A stretch of 64,000 nt of DNA from Actinomadura litoris (GTDB lineage: Bacteria; Actinomycetota; Actinomycetes; Streptosporangiales; Streptosporangiaceae): positions 1 to 64,000 of the forward strand of contig NZ_WOFH01000013.1 of the NCBI RefSeq assembly GCF_009733595.1, read 5' to 3'. Each line of letters begins with the position of its first letter. Position 1 is the stretch's first letter. The notes beneath the pieces are model-generated. The model was given only the letters and a program-made list of their open reading frames with translations, was not told the DNA's origin and made no database searches. This document shows, piece by piece, positions 16,174 through 24,819 of this stretch. The translations under genes were made by a program, and so were the position numbers.

Positions 16174-17517
16174 TCAGTTCTCCTTGGGGACCTCGACGGG
16201 CACGGTGGGGATCTGGGCGTTCGCCGGGGCGGCGCCGTTCTGGCCGGTGGGGCCGCTCATGCCGGCGAGGAGCTGGCGCGCGACGCCGAGGCCGGTGCCG
16301 CCCAGCGTGAGGGCCTTGGCGAGCATGTCCTCGATGCCCTCGGCGCCGTTGAGCACGACCATGTTGTCGACGTTGCCGAAGACCTTGGCCCCCGCCTCGA
16401 CGATCTGGGGCCACTGCTCGGCGAGCTGCTGCGCGATAACCGCGTCGGTGTTGCGGGCGAGCGCGTCGGCGCGGGCCTTGATCGCCTCGGCCTCCGCGAG
16501 GCCCTTCTGGCGGGTGGCGTCGGCCTGCGCCTCACCGAGGATGCGGGTGGCCTCGGCCTCGCGCTGCGCCTTGAGCTGGATCTCGGTGGCGGCGGCCTGG
16601 GCCTGGGCGATGCGCTGCTCGCGGTCGGCCTCGGCCAGCTTGACCTGCTCGTAGGCGCGGGCGTCGGCGGGCTTGCGGACCTCGCTCTCCAGCCGCTTCT
16701 CGGTGCGCTCGGCCTCCAGCTCGGCGTTGCGGGTCTCCTTGAGGATGACCTCCTGGCGCGCCTGCTGCGCGGCCTGGTTGACCTGCCCCTCATACTCCGC
16801 CTTCTTGATCTCGGTGTCGCGGATCACCGCGGCGTTCTCGCGCAGGGCCTCCTGCTCGCGCTGGGTGGCCTCCTGGTCGCGCTCGGCCTCGGCGATGCGG
16901 GCGGCGGAGGCGATGCGGGCGGCGTGCGGGCGGCCGAGGTTGGTGATGTAGTCGGTCTCGTCGTCGATCTCCTGGATCTGGAGCGAGTCGACGACGAGGC
17001 CGAGCTTGCTCATCTCGTCGGCGGCGGAGCTGCGCGTCTCGCTGGTGAGCCGCTCGCGGTTGAGGATGAGGTCCTCGACGGTGAGGTTGCCGATGATCGA
17101 GCGGAGGTGGCCGGTGAACAGCTCGTGGATCGCGGCGTCCATCGACCCCTGCTGCTCAAGGAAGCGCCGCGCGGCGTTGGCGATCGACACGAAGTCGTCG
17201 CCGACCTTGTAGATGGCGACGCCGCGCACCTTCACCGGGATGCCCTGCTGGGTGACGCACTTGACCTCAAGGTTGGCGGCGCGGCTGTCGAGCCGCAGCC
17301 GGCGGGCGACCTGGAAGCCGGGCAGCACCGAGGTGCCCTTGCCCGTGACGATCTTGAACCCGAGGCTGTCCAGGCCGTCGATCGGCTTGGACTTGGCGCC
17401 CAGCCCGGAGATGATCAGCGCCTCGTTGGGCTCGGCGACCCGCCAGACCATCTTGAACAACACGATCAGCACGATGATGGCGACGACCACGGCTACCGCC
17501 GCGACGATCACGGGCAT
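16174..17517 (-). CDS. Flotillin-like SPFH/Band 7 membrane scaffold protein
   Basis: This 447-residue protein begins with one transmembrane helix (residues ~2-25), followed by an SPFH/Band 7 domain (VLFKMVWRVAEPNEALIISG onward) and a long Ala/Glu-rich coiled coil rich in EAE and QRE heptads (about residues 200-350). This is the flotillin/FloT (YuaG) layout; such proteins organise ordered membrane microdomains. A GGGAGG ribosome site precedes ATG at 17517. An NfeD-like OB protein, the usual flotillin partner, is encoded about 1 kb away on the same strand at 18516-18716. Confidence 0.9.
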   Translation of the reverse strand: MPVIVAAVAVVVAIIVLIVLFKMVWRVAEPNEALIISGLGAKSKPIDGLDSLGFKIVTGKGTSVLPGFQVARRLRLDSRAANLEVKCVTQQGIPVKVRGVAIYKVGDDFVSIANAARRFLEQQGSMDAAIHELFTGHLRSIIGNLTVEDLILNRERLTSETRSSAADEMSKLGLVVDSLQIQEIDDETDYITNLGRPHAARIASAARIAEAERDQEATQREQEALRENAAVIRDTEIKKAEYEGQVNQAAQQARQEVILKETRNAELEAERTEKRLESEVRKPADARAYEQVKLAEADREQRIAQAQAAATEIQLKAQREAEATRILGEAQADATRQKGLAEAEAIKARADALARNTDAVIAQQLAEQWPQIVEAGAKVFGNVDNMVVLNGAEGIEDMLAKALTLGGTGLGVARQLLAGMSGPTGQNGAAPANAQIPTVPVEVPKEN

Positions 17518-17620
17518 TCGGCTTCCTCCCCTCGGGCGACGGGCCTCTTCGAACGAGTCCGTACGCGTTTCCTCCTAGACGCGGAAAATGATCGAACGGT
17601 TCGCGTCCAGGGGAAACTTC

Positions 17621-17630
17621 GTAAATTTAC
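17621..17630. promoter_or_regulatory. Perfect AT palindrome in the flotillin/DUF4386 divergent gap
   Basis: GTAAATTTAC is a 10-bp perfect palindrome in a GC-rich 238-bp gap between divergent genes. It is a plausible operator or promoter-associated site; nothing identifies the regulator. Confidence 0.35.
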
Positions 17631-17755
17631 CCATCCGCCCCCTCTCCCCGGACGGCTGAAACCGGCCAGCGGCAGGTGGAGACAGCGACCGGCCGCCGTG
17701 GCTCTCTGATGCACGCGGCAAGGGCCGGGGGGCTGATCCACGCCTGGGGAGTCAC

Positions 17756-18508
17756 GTGAACACGATCGGATCTCCGACTCCGGACGCCCCGGCGGCCGCC
17801 GTCCAGCGGACCGCCAGGATCGCCGGCGTCTGGTTCGTCCTCACCTTCGCCTTCTCGATCCCGGCGGTGGTGCTGTACGACCCGGTCCTCAACGACGCGG
17901 ACTACATCCTGGGATCGGGCGCGGACACGCAGGTGCGGCTGGGCGCCCTCCTGGAGATCCTCACCGCCGTGTCGAACATCGCCACCGCGGTCGTGCTGTT
18001 CCCCGTCCTGAAGCGGCAGAGCGAGAGCATCGCGCTCGGCTACTTCGGCGCGCGCATCCTCGACTCGACCTTCATCGTCGCGGGGGTCGCCTGCGTGCTC
18101 GCCGTCGTCGCCCTGCGGCACGACCTGGCGGGCGAGGGCGGCGCCGACGCCGTGCTGGTGGGCCGGGCGCTGACGGCGGTCAAGGACCAGACGTTCCTGC
18201 TCGGCCCCGCCTTCTGCGCGGGCTTCGGCAACGGGCTGCTGCTGGGCTACCTGATGTACCGGTCGGGCCTGGTGCCGCGCCCGATGGCGCTCATCGGGCT
18301 CATCGGGGGCCCCATCGCCTTCGCCACGGCGACCGCCGTGCTGTTCGGCGCCTACGAGCAGACGTCCCCGCTGAACGTCCTGTTCACGGTGCCAGAGATC
18401 ATCTGGGAGGCGTCGCTGGGCATCTGGCTCCTCACCAAGGGTTTCCGCCCCGCTCCGATCATCGCGGGAACGGCCGCGGAGGCCCCGCGGGAGCCGGATA
18501 CGGCCTGA
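17756..18508 (+). CDS. DUF4386 family membrane protein
   Basis: This 250-residue integral membrane protein matches DUF4386: RTARIAGVWFVLTFAFSIPA opens the first helix, and later helices include a Gly-rich one near MALIGLIGGPIAFATATAV, about six in all. The family occurs widely in actinobacteria and firmicutes; its function is not established. GTG at 17756 follows a GGGGAG site. It interrupts the flotillin/NfeD-like pair on the opposite strand. Confidence 0.82.
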   Translation: MNTIGSPTPDAPAAAVQRTARIAGVWFVLTFAFSIPAVVLYDPVLNDADYILGSGADTQVRLGALLEILTAVSNIATAVVLFPVLKRQSESIALGYFGARILDSTFIVAGVACVLAVVALRHDLAGEGGADAVLVGRALTAVKDQTFLLGPAFCAGFGNGLLLGYLMYRSGLVPRPMALIGLIGGPIAFATATAVLFGAYEQTSPLNVLFTVPEIIWEASLGIWLLTKGFRPAPIIAGTAAEAPREPDTA

Positions 18509-18515
18509 CCGCCGT

Positions 18516-18716
18516 CTAGGCGAGCGCCTGCGCCACGTAGACGGTCCTCGGCGGGTGGTACTCGACCACGACGACGATCGTGCCGACGCCGAACTCCTCG
18601 CGCGGATCGACGGGATGCGCGTAGAACGCCTCGACGCCCCCGCGAATCGGGATCATGACCTCCCCGACCAGGCCGGCCCCGATCCTCCCGGTGACCCGCC
18701 CCTCCCGCCCGATCAT
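18516..18716 (-). CDS. NfeD-like small OB-fold protein
   Basis: This 66-residue protein (MIGREGRVTGRIGAGLVGEV and continuing) resembles the C-terminal OB domain of NfeD, including the G-x-GRV-TG opening and the closing VGTIVVVVEY strand. NfeD proteins accompany SPFH/flotillin proteins, and the flotillin gene lies upstream on the same strand. ATG at 18716 follows a GAGGGGG site; a longer start at 18791 adds low-complexity sequence. It has no membrane helix of its own, unlike full-length NfeD, so it is a minimal form. Confidence 0.65.
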   Translation of the reverse strand: MIGREGRVTGRIGAGLVGEVMIPIRGGVEAFYAHPVDPREEFGVGTIVVVVEYHPPRTVYVAQALA

Positions 18717-18943
18717 GTGCCCCCTCGCGTTGTCCTCGGCGTCAGGCGCGGAGCGCCTTCCCTCGGCGGGCACCGCGGCGCTCGCCGGCACCGCTTCGAA
18801 CCCGCCCGGCGGTTCGCCCCGCGAACAGGTTCTCGCAAGCCCGAACCTGCCTTCGGAAGCGGTCGCGCGGCGGGTGTCCGCCGGTTCAGATTACTGGCTC
18901 AGGTTGTCGATCACAGCCCCGGCGCCGGGACCGGGGGGCCTTG

Positions 18944-19666
18944 CTAGCCGAGGATCCGGCGGGCCTGGGTCAGGGACTCCCTGGCCAGGCGTTCGGCCTC
19001 CTGGCGGGTGGCGCGGGGGCCGAACACGCTGACCGTCCCCAGGTAGCGCTGGTCCTTGAACACCACGTACCAGGTGTAGGCGCGGTCGCGGCCGGTCACG
19101 GTGGTCACCCCGACCGCCCGCGAGCCGCCGCCGATGTCGCCGCGCACGGTCTCGGTCACCCGGTGCTCCGACCACTGCCGGCCCATCCTGGTGTGGAAGG
19201 TCAGGCAGCCCGGGGGGACGCGCGCGTTCACCTGCTTCTCGGCGTCGGCGTCCGGGACGCCCATCAGCGTCTCGGTGACCAGTTGGCCGTTGGGGGCGGT
19301 GAAGGCGGCCAGCGCGGCGGGGGTGTCGGCCTCGACGTTGCCGACCGGGCCTCCCACGGCGCCCGTCCCGCCGTTCTGGCAGCGCGGCTTGTCGACCGTG
19401 AGCTGCTTGCGGAGCTGTTCGAGGTCCTGGAACGCCTTGATCGTTCCGTACTCCCCGGAGTCGGGCTCGCCGTTGCGGCGGTAGCCGGGGGTCTCGACCA
19501 GCAGCGCCTGTTCGAGCTGCGCGGCGGTGTACCCGCCGGTGAGGACGGCCTTTCCGGCGCGGACGGGTTGCGCGCGCTCCTCCCCGCCGCCTCCGCAGGC
19601 GGACACCGCCGCCAGCGTCGCGACCAGGGTGACCGGGAGCATGAACGGGAGGAGCCTGTGGGCCAT
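18944..19666 (-). CDS. Predicted lipoprotein of unknown function
   Basis: This 240-residue protein has a lipoprotein signal: a hydrophobic stretch after MAHR and a lipobox ending VSAC followed by GGGG, so it should be anchored on the outer face of the membrane. The mature part contains no recognised domain; it has a few Cys residues (KPRCQNGG, PPGCLTFH) and segments such as YTWYVVFKDQRYLGTVSVFG. ATG at 19666 is chosen because it places the signal at the N-terminus. It lies 70 bp downstream of plsC on the same strand. The 227 bp between it and the NfeD-like gene show no further gene. Confidence 0.75.
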   Translation of the reverse strand: MAHRLLPFMLPVTLVATLAAVSACGGGGEERAQPVRAGKAVLTGGYTAAQLEQALLVETPGYRRNGEPDSGEYGTIKAFQDLEQLRKQLTVDKPRCQNGGTGAVGGPVGNVEADTPAALAAFTAPNGQLVTETLMGVPDADAEKQVNARVPPGCLTFHTRMGRQWSEHRVTETVRGDIGGGSRAVGVTTVTGRDRAYTWYVVFKDQRYLGTVSVFGPRATRQEAERLARESLTQARRILG

Positions 19667-19736
19667 GCGGGCGACACTACGGCCCGAATCGCGCGAGATC
19701 CTCCGGCGACACGCCCTGGCGCCCGTTCCGGTGGGC

Positions 19737-20411
19737 TCAGCCCTTCTGGTCGGCCCGCTCGTTGTAGACCCCGGCGTACTCCTGGCCCGACATCTTCTGG
19801 ATCGTCTCGACGATCTCGTCGGCGATGGCGCGGCGGGCCTTGGCGGGCGGCAGGTCGTCGTAGTGGGAGAAGTCCATCGGGGGGCCGATGCGGACGGTCG
19901 GCCGGGGCCCGAACACGCGCGGCAGCGAGGCGCCGAGCGGCTGGATCTTCTCGGTGCCCTCCAGCGCGACCGGCAGGACGCGGGCGCCGGAGGTGAGGAC
20001 CAGCCAGCCGACACCGGTGCGGGCGCGGTAGAGGCGCCCGTCCGGGGAGCGGGTGCCCTCGGGGTAGATCGCGAACGCGCCGCTGTTGTCGAGGATCTCG
20101 GCGGCCTGCTCCAGGGCGCCCATCGCGGCGCGCCGGGCGCCGCGCCGGACCGGGACGTGCCCGAGGTTGGTGAGGAACCAGCGGACGAAGCCCTTCTTCA
20201 GCCCGCCGCCCTCGAAGTAGTCGGCCTTGGCGATGTAGGTCACCGGACGCGGGACCGCCAGCGGGATGATGAAGCTGTCGATGAACGACAGGTGGTTGCT
20301 GGCCACGATGAGCGGGCCGTAGCTCGGCACGTTCTCGCCGCCCTCCACCCGGGGGCGGAAAAGCAGCCAGAGGATCGGACGCACCACGCGCGTCATGAAC
20401 GTGTAGAACAC
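19737..20411 (-). CDS. 1-acyl-glycerol-3-phosphate acyltransferase (PlsC family)
   Basis: It transfers an acyl chain to lysophosphatidate to make phosphatidate in phospholipid synthesis. The acyltransferase box NHLSFID (His40, Asp45) and the substrate motif YPEGTRSPDG (EGTR ~118-121) are intact, and the N-terminus (VFYTFMTRVVRPILWLLFRP) is hydrophobic as in actinobacterial PlsC. GTG at 20411 is preferred because GGGAGG lies a few bases upstream; the frame is open to 20471. Several PlsC paralogues are usual in these genomes, so chain specificity is unknown. Confidence 0.88.
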   Translation of the reverse strand: MFYTFMTRVVRPILWLLFRPRVEGGENVPSYGPLIVASNHLSFIDSFIIPLAVPRPVTYIAKADYFEGGGLKKGFVRWFLTNLGHVPVRRGARRAAMGALEQAAEILDNSGAFAIYPEGTRSPDGRLYRARTGVGWLVLTSGARVLPVALEGTEKIQPLGASLPRVFGPRPTVRIGPPMDFSHYDDLPPAKARRAIADEIVETIQKMSGQEYAGVYNERADQKG

Positions 20412-20835
20412 CAAGCCTCCCGAATTCGGCACCGCCACTGTAACCTCTGCGCCGATCCGGGCCCGGGTCACCGCCTGCTTTTCCCGCGGGGGTGCCGGTC
20501 AACAATGGGCCTGCCGCAGGTCACGTGCGCACCGGCAAGCCTATACTGGGCGGGTCCGTACCGGGGAACGCGGGTCGGCGCCATTGGCCGGGGGCTTCGG
20601 GCGGCCACCATTCTTACCGATAAGTAAGTTTCCCTACAGTAGGTTATTGCGCCGTTTCCGCGGCCGCCCGGCGGCGGGACGCGGCGTCCCGCCACCGGGG
20701 CGGGGGCCCGGGGCCGGGCCAGGCGACCTGGTCCTTTGCCTGCACGTTCTTCAAATGCGGGCACGGGTGCGCGATCCTGAGGAGGCACCTGGGACGGGCT
20801 CTGGGCCCTCCCAAGTCGGGGCATGAGGTGTCCAA
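20412..20835. promoter_or_regulatory. Divergent plsC/STAS intergenic region with inverted repeat at 20613-20628
   Basis: This 424-bp gap contains CTTAC-CGATAA-GTAAG at 20613-20628, an AT-rich inverted repeat of the size bound by TetR-type repressors, followed by a second AT-rich stretch to about 20645. A GAGGTG ribosome site precedes the STAS gene. No other gene is supported here. Confidence 0.4.
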
Positions 20836-21207
20836 ATGGACTTCGACATCCATCTGATGCGCGACGAGCGCTGCACCCTCGCCCGGGTGCGGGGCGACAT
20901 CGACGTGGTGTCCCGTCCGCGCTTCGAGCAGGCGTTGTTCGAGGTCGTGGACGTGGGCGACCCCCTCGTCGTCGACATGCGGCAGGTCACGTTCTGCGAC
21001 TCCACCGGGCTGAACGCCATCGTGGCCGCCAACCGGCGCGCCCTCGAACGCGGCACACGGGTCGCACTCGTCGCACTGCCCCCGCGCGTCCAGCGGGTCT
21101 TCCAGATCACCGGGGTGGACAAGTTCATCCCGATCCACGAGACGCTCGGCGAGGCGCTCGGGTCGCTGACCGCCGCACCGGAGGACCACCGCACCGGCAG
21201 CACCTGA
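20836..21207 (+). CDS. STAS-domain anti-sigma factor antagonist
   Basis: This 123-residue protein is a single STAS domain of the SpoIIAA/RsbV type, which binds an anti-sigma kinase and releases a sigma factor when dephosphorylated. The phosphorylatable serine is in the conserved loop FCDSTGLNAI (Ser56), and the fold begins with DFDIHLMRDERCTLARVRGD. ATG at 20836 has GAGGTG just upstream. No anti-sigma kinase or phosphatase gene is adjacent, so its partner is encoded elsewhere. Confidence 0.88.
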   Translation: MDFDIHLMRDERCTLARVRGDIDVVSRPRFEQALFEVVDVGDPLVVDMRQVTFCDSTGLNAIVAANRRALERGTRVALVALPPRVQRVFQITGVDKFIPIHETLGEALGSLTAAPEDHRTGST

Positions 21208-21394
21208 CCTCCGCCTTCCGTCCGGCAATTGGCCGTCGCGAAAGGCCGGTTCCGCCATCCCGCGATACGGAAAACGCGCGGCCAAGCTGGCAAATCATGT
21301 AATAAGTGGAAACGGCGGCTTTTCCCACGGCAAAATGTCAGGCAAATCGACAGCTTGTCATGCGAGCATCGACTGGCCTGGAGGGAGACGCCCC

Positions 21395-23041
21395 GTGAGA
21401 TTCTCTGTCCTGGGTGAGCTGACGGTCACCGACGCCGAAGGGCGGCCACTCGGCTTCGGCGAGGGGCGGGTGCGCAAGCGCGGCGTCAGACACCTGCTGA
21501 GCGTGCTCGCGTTACGCGACTGGGCGCTGTCGGCCGAGCAGCTCCGCTCGCTGCTGTGGGACGACGACCCGCCGGAGAGCACGTCCGCCCCGCGAACGCT
21601 CGTGTACCGGGCGCGGCGGCTGCTCCCGCGCGGCGAGGAGAGCCTCGCCACCGAGGTCGACCACGCGGGCGTGCAGCGGTACCGGCTCGTCCGCGGCCCC
21701 GGGGACGAGTTCGACGTGGAGGAGTTCGGGAACGCCGCGACGCTCGCCGACAAGGAGCGGCGCCGGGGGAACCTGGAGCGGGCCGCGAGCCTGTACGAGG
21801 AGGCGCTCGCGCTGTGGCGGAACCGTCCGGGCGAGGCGCCGCTGCCGGACTTCCCGCCGACCGCGGCGATGGACGCCTACCTCGCGCCGCTGCTGACCCG
21901 CCGCGTCCAGGTGACCGAGGCGCTGGTCGAGACGCGGCTCGACCTCGGACGGCACGGCCCGGGGCTCGCCGAGCAGATATCGGGGTTCCTCGCCTTCGAC
22001 CCGCTGAACGAGCGGCTGCACGCGCTGCGCATGCTCGACCTGCACCGCACGGGACGCCGCGCCGAGGCCCTGCTCGCCTTCCGGCACGCGGCCGAGTCGT
22101 TCGAGCGCCTGCTGGAGACCTCGCCCGGCGCGCGGCTGGAGCGCATGCGGGACCGCATCCGCGCCGACGACCCCGCGCTGCTGTGGCGACCCCGGCAGCG
22201 GTCTCCGCAGTGCGAGGACGAGCGCCCTCCCGACCTCCGGGCCCGCCCGACCGCGCGGGGGGTCGTGGACGTCACGCTCGGCGGCAAGGACAACTACGCC
22301 GCCGACCGCGCGTTCATCGCCAGGATCATCAAGGAGACCGGCACCGACACCTGGAAGCTGTCGGGGGAGAAGCGCGACTGCGTCGTCCGGATGATCCGCT
22401 ACATCGGCGGGCGCGGCGTCCGGCAGTTCCTCGACCTCGGCACCGGCATGCCCGACCCGGAGGGGCGCGACGTCCACCGGATCGCGCGGCAGGTCGCGCC
22501 GGACGCGCGGCTCCTGCTGGTCGACAACGACCCCAACGTCGGCGCCTACGCGAACGCGCTGATGGCCGACGGCGAGGGCATCGTGTTCCGCGAACTCGAC
22601 CTGCGCGACGTCGACGCGGTGCTGCGCGAGGCCCGCTCGCACCTGGACTTCGGCGAGCCGGTCGGCCTGCTGTGCGTGAACACGCTCCAGCACCTCGGCG
22701 ACACCGGCGAGGACCTCGGCACCGGCGCGCTCGTCGAGGCGCTCGGCCGCTACTCCGGGGCGCTGCCGCCGGGCAGCCTGATGGCGGTCACCCATATCAG
22801 CGACGACGGCCTCGACCCGCGCCTGCGCCCCTACCTGGACGCCCGCGACCCCGGCAGCGTCTTCTCGCTGTACCTGCGCAGCCCCGCGCAGATCGAGCGG
22901 CTGTTCTGCGGGCTGCCGCTGGTCGAGCCGGGCCTGGTCGACGTCGGCCGGTGGCGTCCCGACCAGCCGTGGACGGAACGCAAGATGCGCATCATCGGCG
23001 GCGTGGCGGAAGTGCGCGGGGGTGCGCGCGCCGCTCGATGA
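21395..23041 (+). CDS. SARP-type regulator fused to an S-adenosyl methyltransferase domain
   Basis: This 548-residue protein joins two modules. Residues 1-~100 are an OmpR/PhoB-like winged helix of the SARP type (MRFSVLGELTV to LVYRARRLLP), and ~105-255 form the helical bacterial transcriptional activation domain (ASLYEEALALWR to LERMRDRIRADDP). Residues ~285-545 are a PF04672 SAM-dependent methyltransferase with VDVTLGGKDNYAADRAFI and the SAM site FLDLGTGMPDP. GTG at 21395 has GGAGGGA eight bases upstream. SARPs normally carry NB-ARC/TPR or nothing C-terminally, so this fusion is unusual. A free-standing paralogue of the methyltransferase follows 74 bp downstream. Confidence 0.85.
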   Translation: MRFSVLGELTVTDAEGRPLGFGEGRVRKRGVRHLLSVLALRDWALSAEQLRSLLWDDDPPESTSAPRTLVYRARRLLPRGEESLATEVDHAGVQRYRLVRGPGDEFDVEEFGNAATLADKERRRGNLERAASLYEEALALWRNRPGEAPLPDFPPTAAMDAYLAPLLTRRVQVTEALVETRLDLGRHGPGLAEQISGFLAFDPLNERLHALRMLDLHRTGRRAEALLAFRHAAESFERLLETSPGARLERMRDRIRADDPALLWRPRQRSPQCEDERPPDLRARPTARGVVDVTLGGKDNYAADRAFIARIIKETGTDTWKLSGEKRDCVVRMIRYIGGRGVRQFLDLGTGMPDPEGRDVHRIARQVAPDARLLLVDNDPNVGAYANALMADGEGIVFRELDLRDVDAVLREARSHLDFGEPVGLLCVNTLQHLGDTGEDLGTGALVEALGRYSGALPPGSLMAVTHISDDGLDPRLRPYLDARDPGSVFSLYLRSPAQIERLFCGLPLVEPGLVDVGRWRPDQPWTERKMRIIGGVAEVRGGARAAR

Positions 23042-23115
23042 CCGCGCGCGTGCGCGGTTCCCGGGCGCCGACGGTGTGACCGACCGTGTGACGGAGGCGG
23101 CCTATCGTCCGAGTC

Positions 23116-23955
23116 ATGTCTGGTCTAACTCGCTCCTTCCGGGGCGCGATGAAGCCACGACCCAACGCGGGGGATCAACGGGGGCCGACATCCAGGCCGG
23201 CGCACAGCGCGCGCGTATGGGACTACTGGCTGGGCGGAAAGAACTTCTACAGCACGGACGCGGAGGTCGCCATCGAACTGACGGAGATGCTTCCGCATCT
23301 CGGCCGGGCCGCACGGGCCCAACGGGGTTTCCAAAGCAGGGCCGTCCGCCATCTGGCGGAGAGCGGCGTCGACCAGTTCCTCGACATCGGCGTGGGGCTG
23401 CCCGCCCGGTACGGCACGCACGAGGTCGCGCAGGCCGTGGTGCCCTCCGCGCGGGTCGTGTACGCCGACAAGGACCCGGTCGTCATGGCGCACGCCCGCG
23501 CGCTGATGACGGGACGCCCCGAGGGCGCCGTCGCGCACCTGCTCGCCGACCTGCGCGACCCCGACGCGATCCTCCTGGGCGCGGCGGAGACCCTGGACCT
23601 CCGGCGCCCGGTCGCGCTGCTCCTGCTCGGGGTGCTGGAGCACGTCGGCGACGGCGAGGAGGCGCAGTGGATCGTGAAGCGGCTGCTGTCGGCGCTCGCG
23701 CCCGGAAGCCATCTCGTCGTGGGACACCTGACCGGGGTGCTCAGCCCGGCCGCGATGGAGCGGGCGGTCGCGCACTGGAACACCACGACCGCGCCGGGGG
23801 TGGTCAGCCGCACACCCGAGGAGATCTCGGCGTTCTTCGGGGGGACGGAGCCGCTGACCCCGGGCATCGTGACCTGCTCGCGGTGGCGGCCGGGGGCGGG
23901 GTCGCGGGTCCCGGCCGTCCACCGCTACGGCGGCGTCGGGCTCCTCTCCCACTAG
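23116..23955 (+). CDS. S-adenosyl methyltransferase (PF04672 family)
   Basis: This 279-residue protein has the PF04672 N-terminal signature VWDYWLGGKNFYSTDAEVAI and the SAM motif FLDIGVGLPA, followed by ARVVYADKDPVV. The family (formerly DUF574) is abundant in actinomycetes; substrates are mostly unknown. It resembles the C-terminal half of the SARP fusion just upstream, so the pair likely arose by duplication. ATG at 23116 is used; ATG at 23149 is an alternative. No partner biosynthetic genes lie nearby. Confidence 0.85.
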   Translation: MSGLTRSFRGAMKPRPNAGDQRGPTSRPAHSARVWDYWLGGKNFYSTDAEVAIELTEMLPHLGRAARAQRGFQSRAVRHLAESGVDQFLDIGVGLPARYGTHEVAQAVVPSARVVYADKDPVVMAHARALMTGRPEGAVAHLLADLRDPDAILLGAAETLDLRRPVALLLLGVLEHVGDGEEAQWIVKRLLSALAPGSHLVVGHLTGVLSPAAMERAVAHWNTTTAPGVVSRTPEEISAFFGGTEPLTPGIVTCSRWRPGAGSRVPAVHRYGGVGLLSH

Positions 23956-23959
23956 GCCC

Positions 23960-23995
23960 AGGCCCTCGCCCGGCGGCGGAGGCCGCGGAGGGCCT
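23960..23995. terminator. Bidirectional terminator at the end of the PknG-type operon
   Basis: AGGCCCTC at 23960-23967 pairs with GAGGGCCT at 23988-23995, with further GC pairing in the loop, between convergent genes. It abuts the stop codon of the GlnH-type gene at 23997-23999. Confidence 0.6.
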
Positions 23996-23996
23996 C

Positions 23997-24806
23997 CTAG
24001 GTGCAGCCCTCGAACTGGGGGACGCTCGTCGTCAGTTTGAGGCCCGAGTCGCCGAACCACTTGTCGAGCAGGCGTCCGGCCGTGCCGTCCTGGTACATGC
24101 GGGTGAGCGCGCGGTTGACGGCCTCGCAGCCCTCCAGGTCGCCCTTGCGCAGGCCGACGCCGTACTTCTCGTCGGTGAACGGCGCGTTGATGATCTTTCC
24201 GCCGCGGCCGGCGGCGAAGCCGGCGAGGATCAGGTCGTCGGTGGAGACGGCGTCCAGGCGTCCGGCGGCGAGGTCGTCCATGCAGGCGCCGTAGGTCGGC
24301 GCGGTGACGGGCGTGGCGGCGATCTCGCGCTCCTCGACGACGCGCCGCCACGAGTTGGACCCGGTCACCTCGCAGATCCGCTTGCCCTTCAGGTCGCGGA
24401 CGTCGCGGATGGCGGCGCCCGGCCGGACGAGCGTGTCCTGGTGCGCGACGTAGTACGGCCCGGCGAACGTGACCGCCTTCTTGCGCCGGGCCGTGATCGA
24501 GTACGTCGCGAAGATCAGGTCGACGTCGCCCGCCGCCAGCGCCGCCTCCCGGACGGAGGAGTTCGTCGTCCGGAACCGGAGCCGGCTCCTCGGCACGCCG
24601 AGCCTGCCCGCGACGTAGACGGCGACATCGACGTCGAACCCCGTGTAGACGCCGTCGGGGCCCCGCCGTCCGAGCCCGGGCTGGTCGGCCTTCACGCCGA
24701 TGACCAGGGACTTCCGGTCGGCGACGGAGCCAGGCCCCGAACTGCCGCACGCCGGGGCCAGGAGCAGCGTTCCGGCCGCGACGGCGGCGAGGCGGGTGGC
24801 GCGCAT
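23997..24806 (-). CDS. glnH: Amino-acid-binding lipoprotein, GlnH-type (SBP family 3)
   Basis: This 269-residue lipoprotein has a signal peptide ending LLLAPAC (Cys20) followed by Gly/Ser. The mature part is a type-3 solute-binding domain: LVIGVKADQPG, YTGFDVDVAVYVAGRLGV, and DLIFATYSITARRKKAVTFA. In mycobacteria GlnH senses glutamate or aspartate and signals through GlnX to PknG rather than feeding an ABC transporter. Here too no ABC permease or ATPase is adjacent, while GlnX-type and PknG-type genes are, which supports a sensory role. It is the last gene of the operon, 13 bp after the sensor gene. Confidence 0.88.
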   Translation of the reverse strand: MRATRLAAVAAGTLLLAPACGSSGPGSVADRKSLVIGVKADQPGLGRRGPDGVYTGFDVDVAVYVAGRLGVPRSRLRFRTTNSSVREAALAAGDVDLIFATYSITARRKKAVTFAGPYYVAHQDTLVRPGAAIRDVRDLKGKRICEVTGSNSWRRVVEEREIAATPVTAPTYGACMDDLAAGRLDAVSTDDLILAGFAAGRGGKIINAPFTDEKYGVGLRKGDLEGCEAVNRALTRMYQDGTAGRLLDKWFGDSGLKLTTSVPQFEGCT

Positions 24807-24819
24807 GGGGTCACTCCTG

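Noticed and set aside
16156..17709. 517-codon plus-strand frame opposite the flotillin gene
   Set aside because: The Leu/Gly/Asp-rich product is a mirror of the coiled-coil codons on the minus strand.
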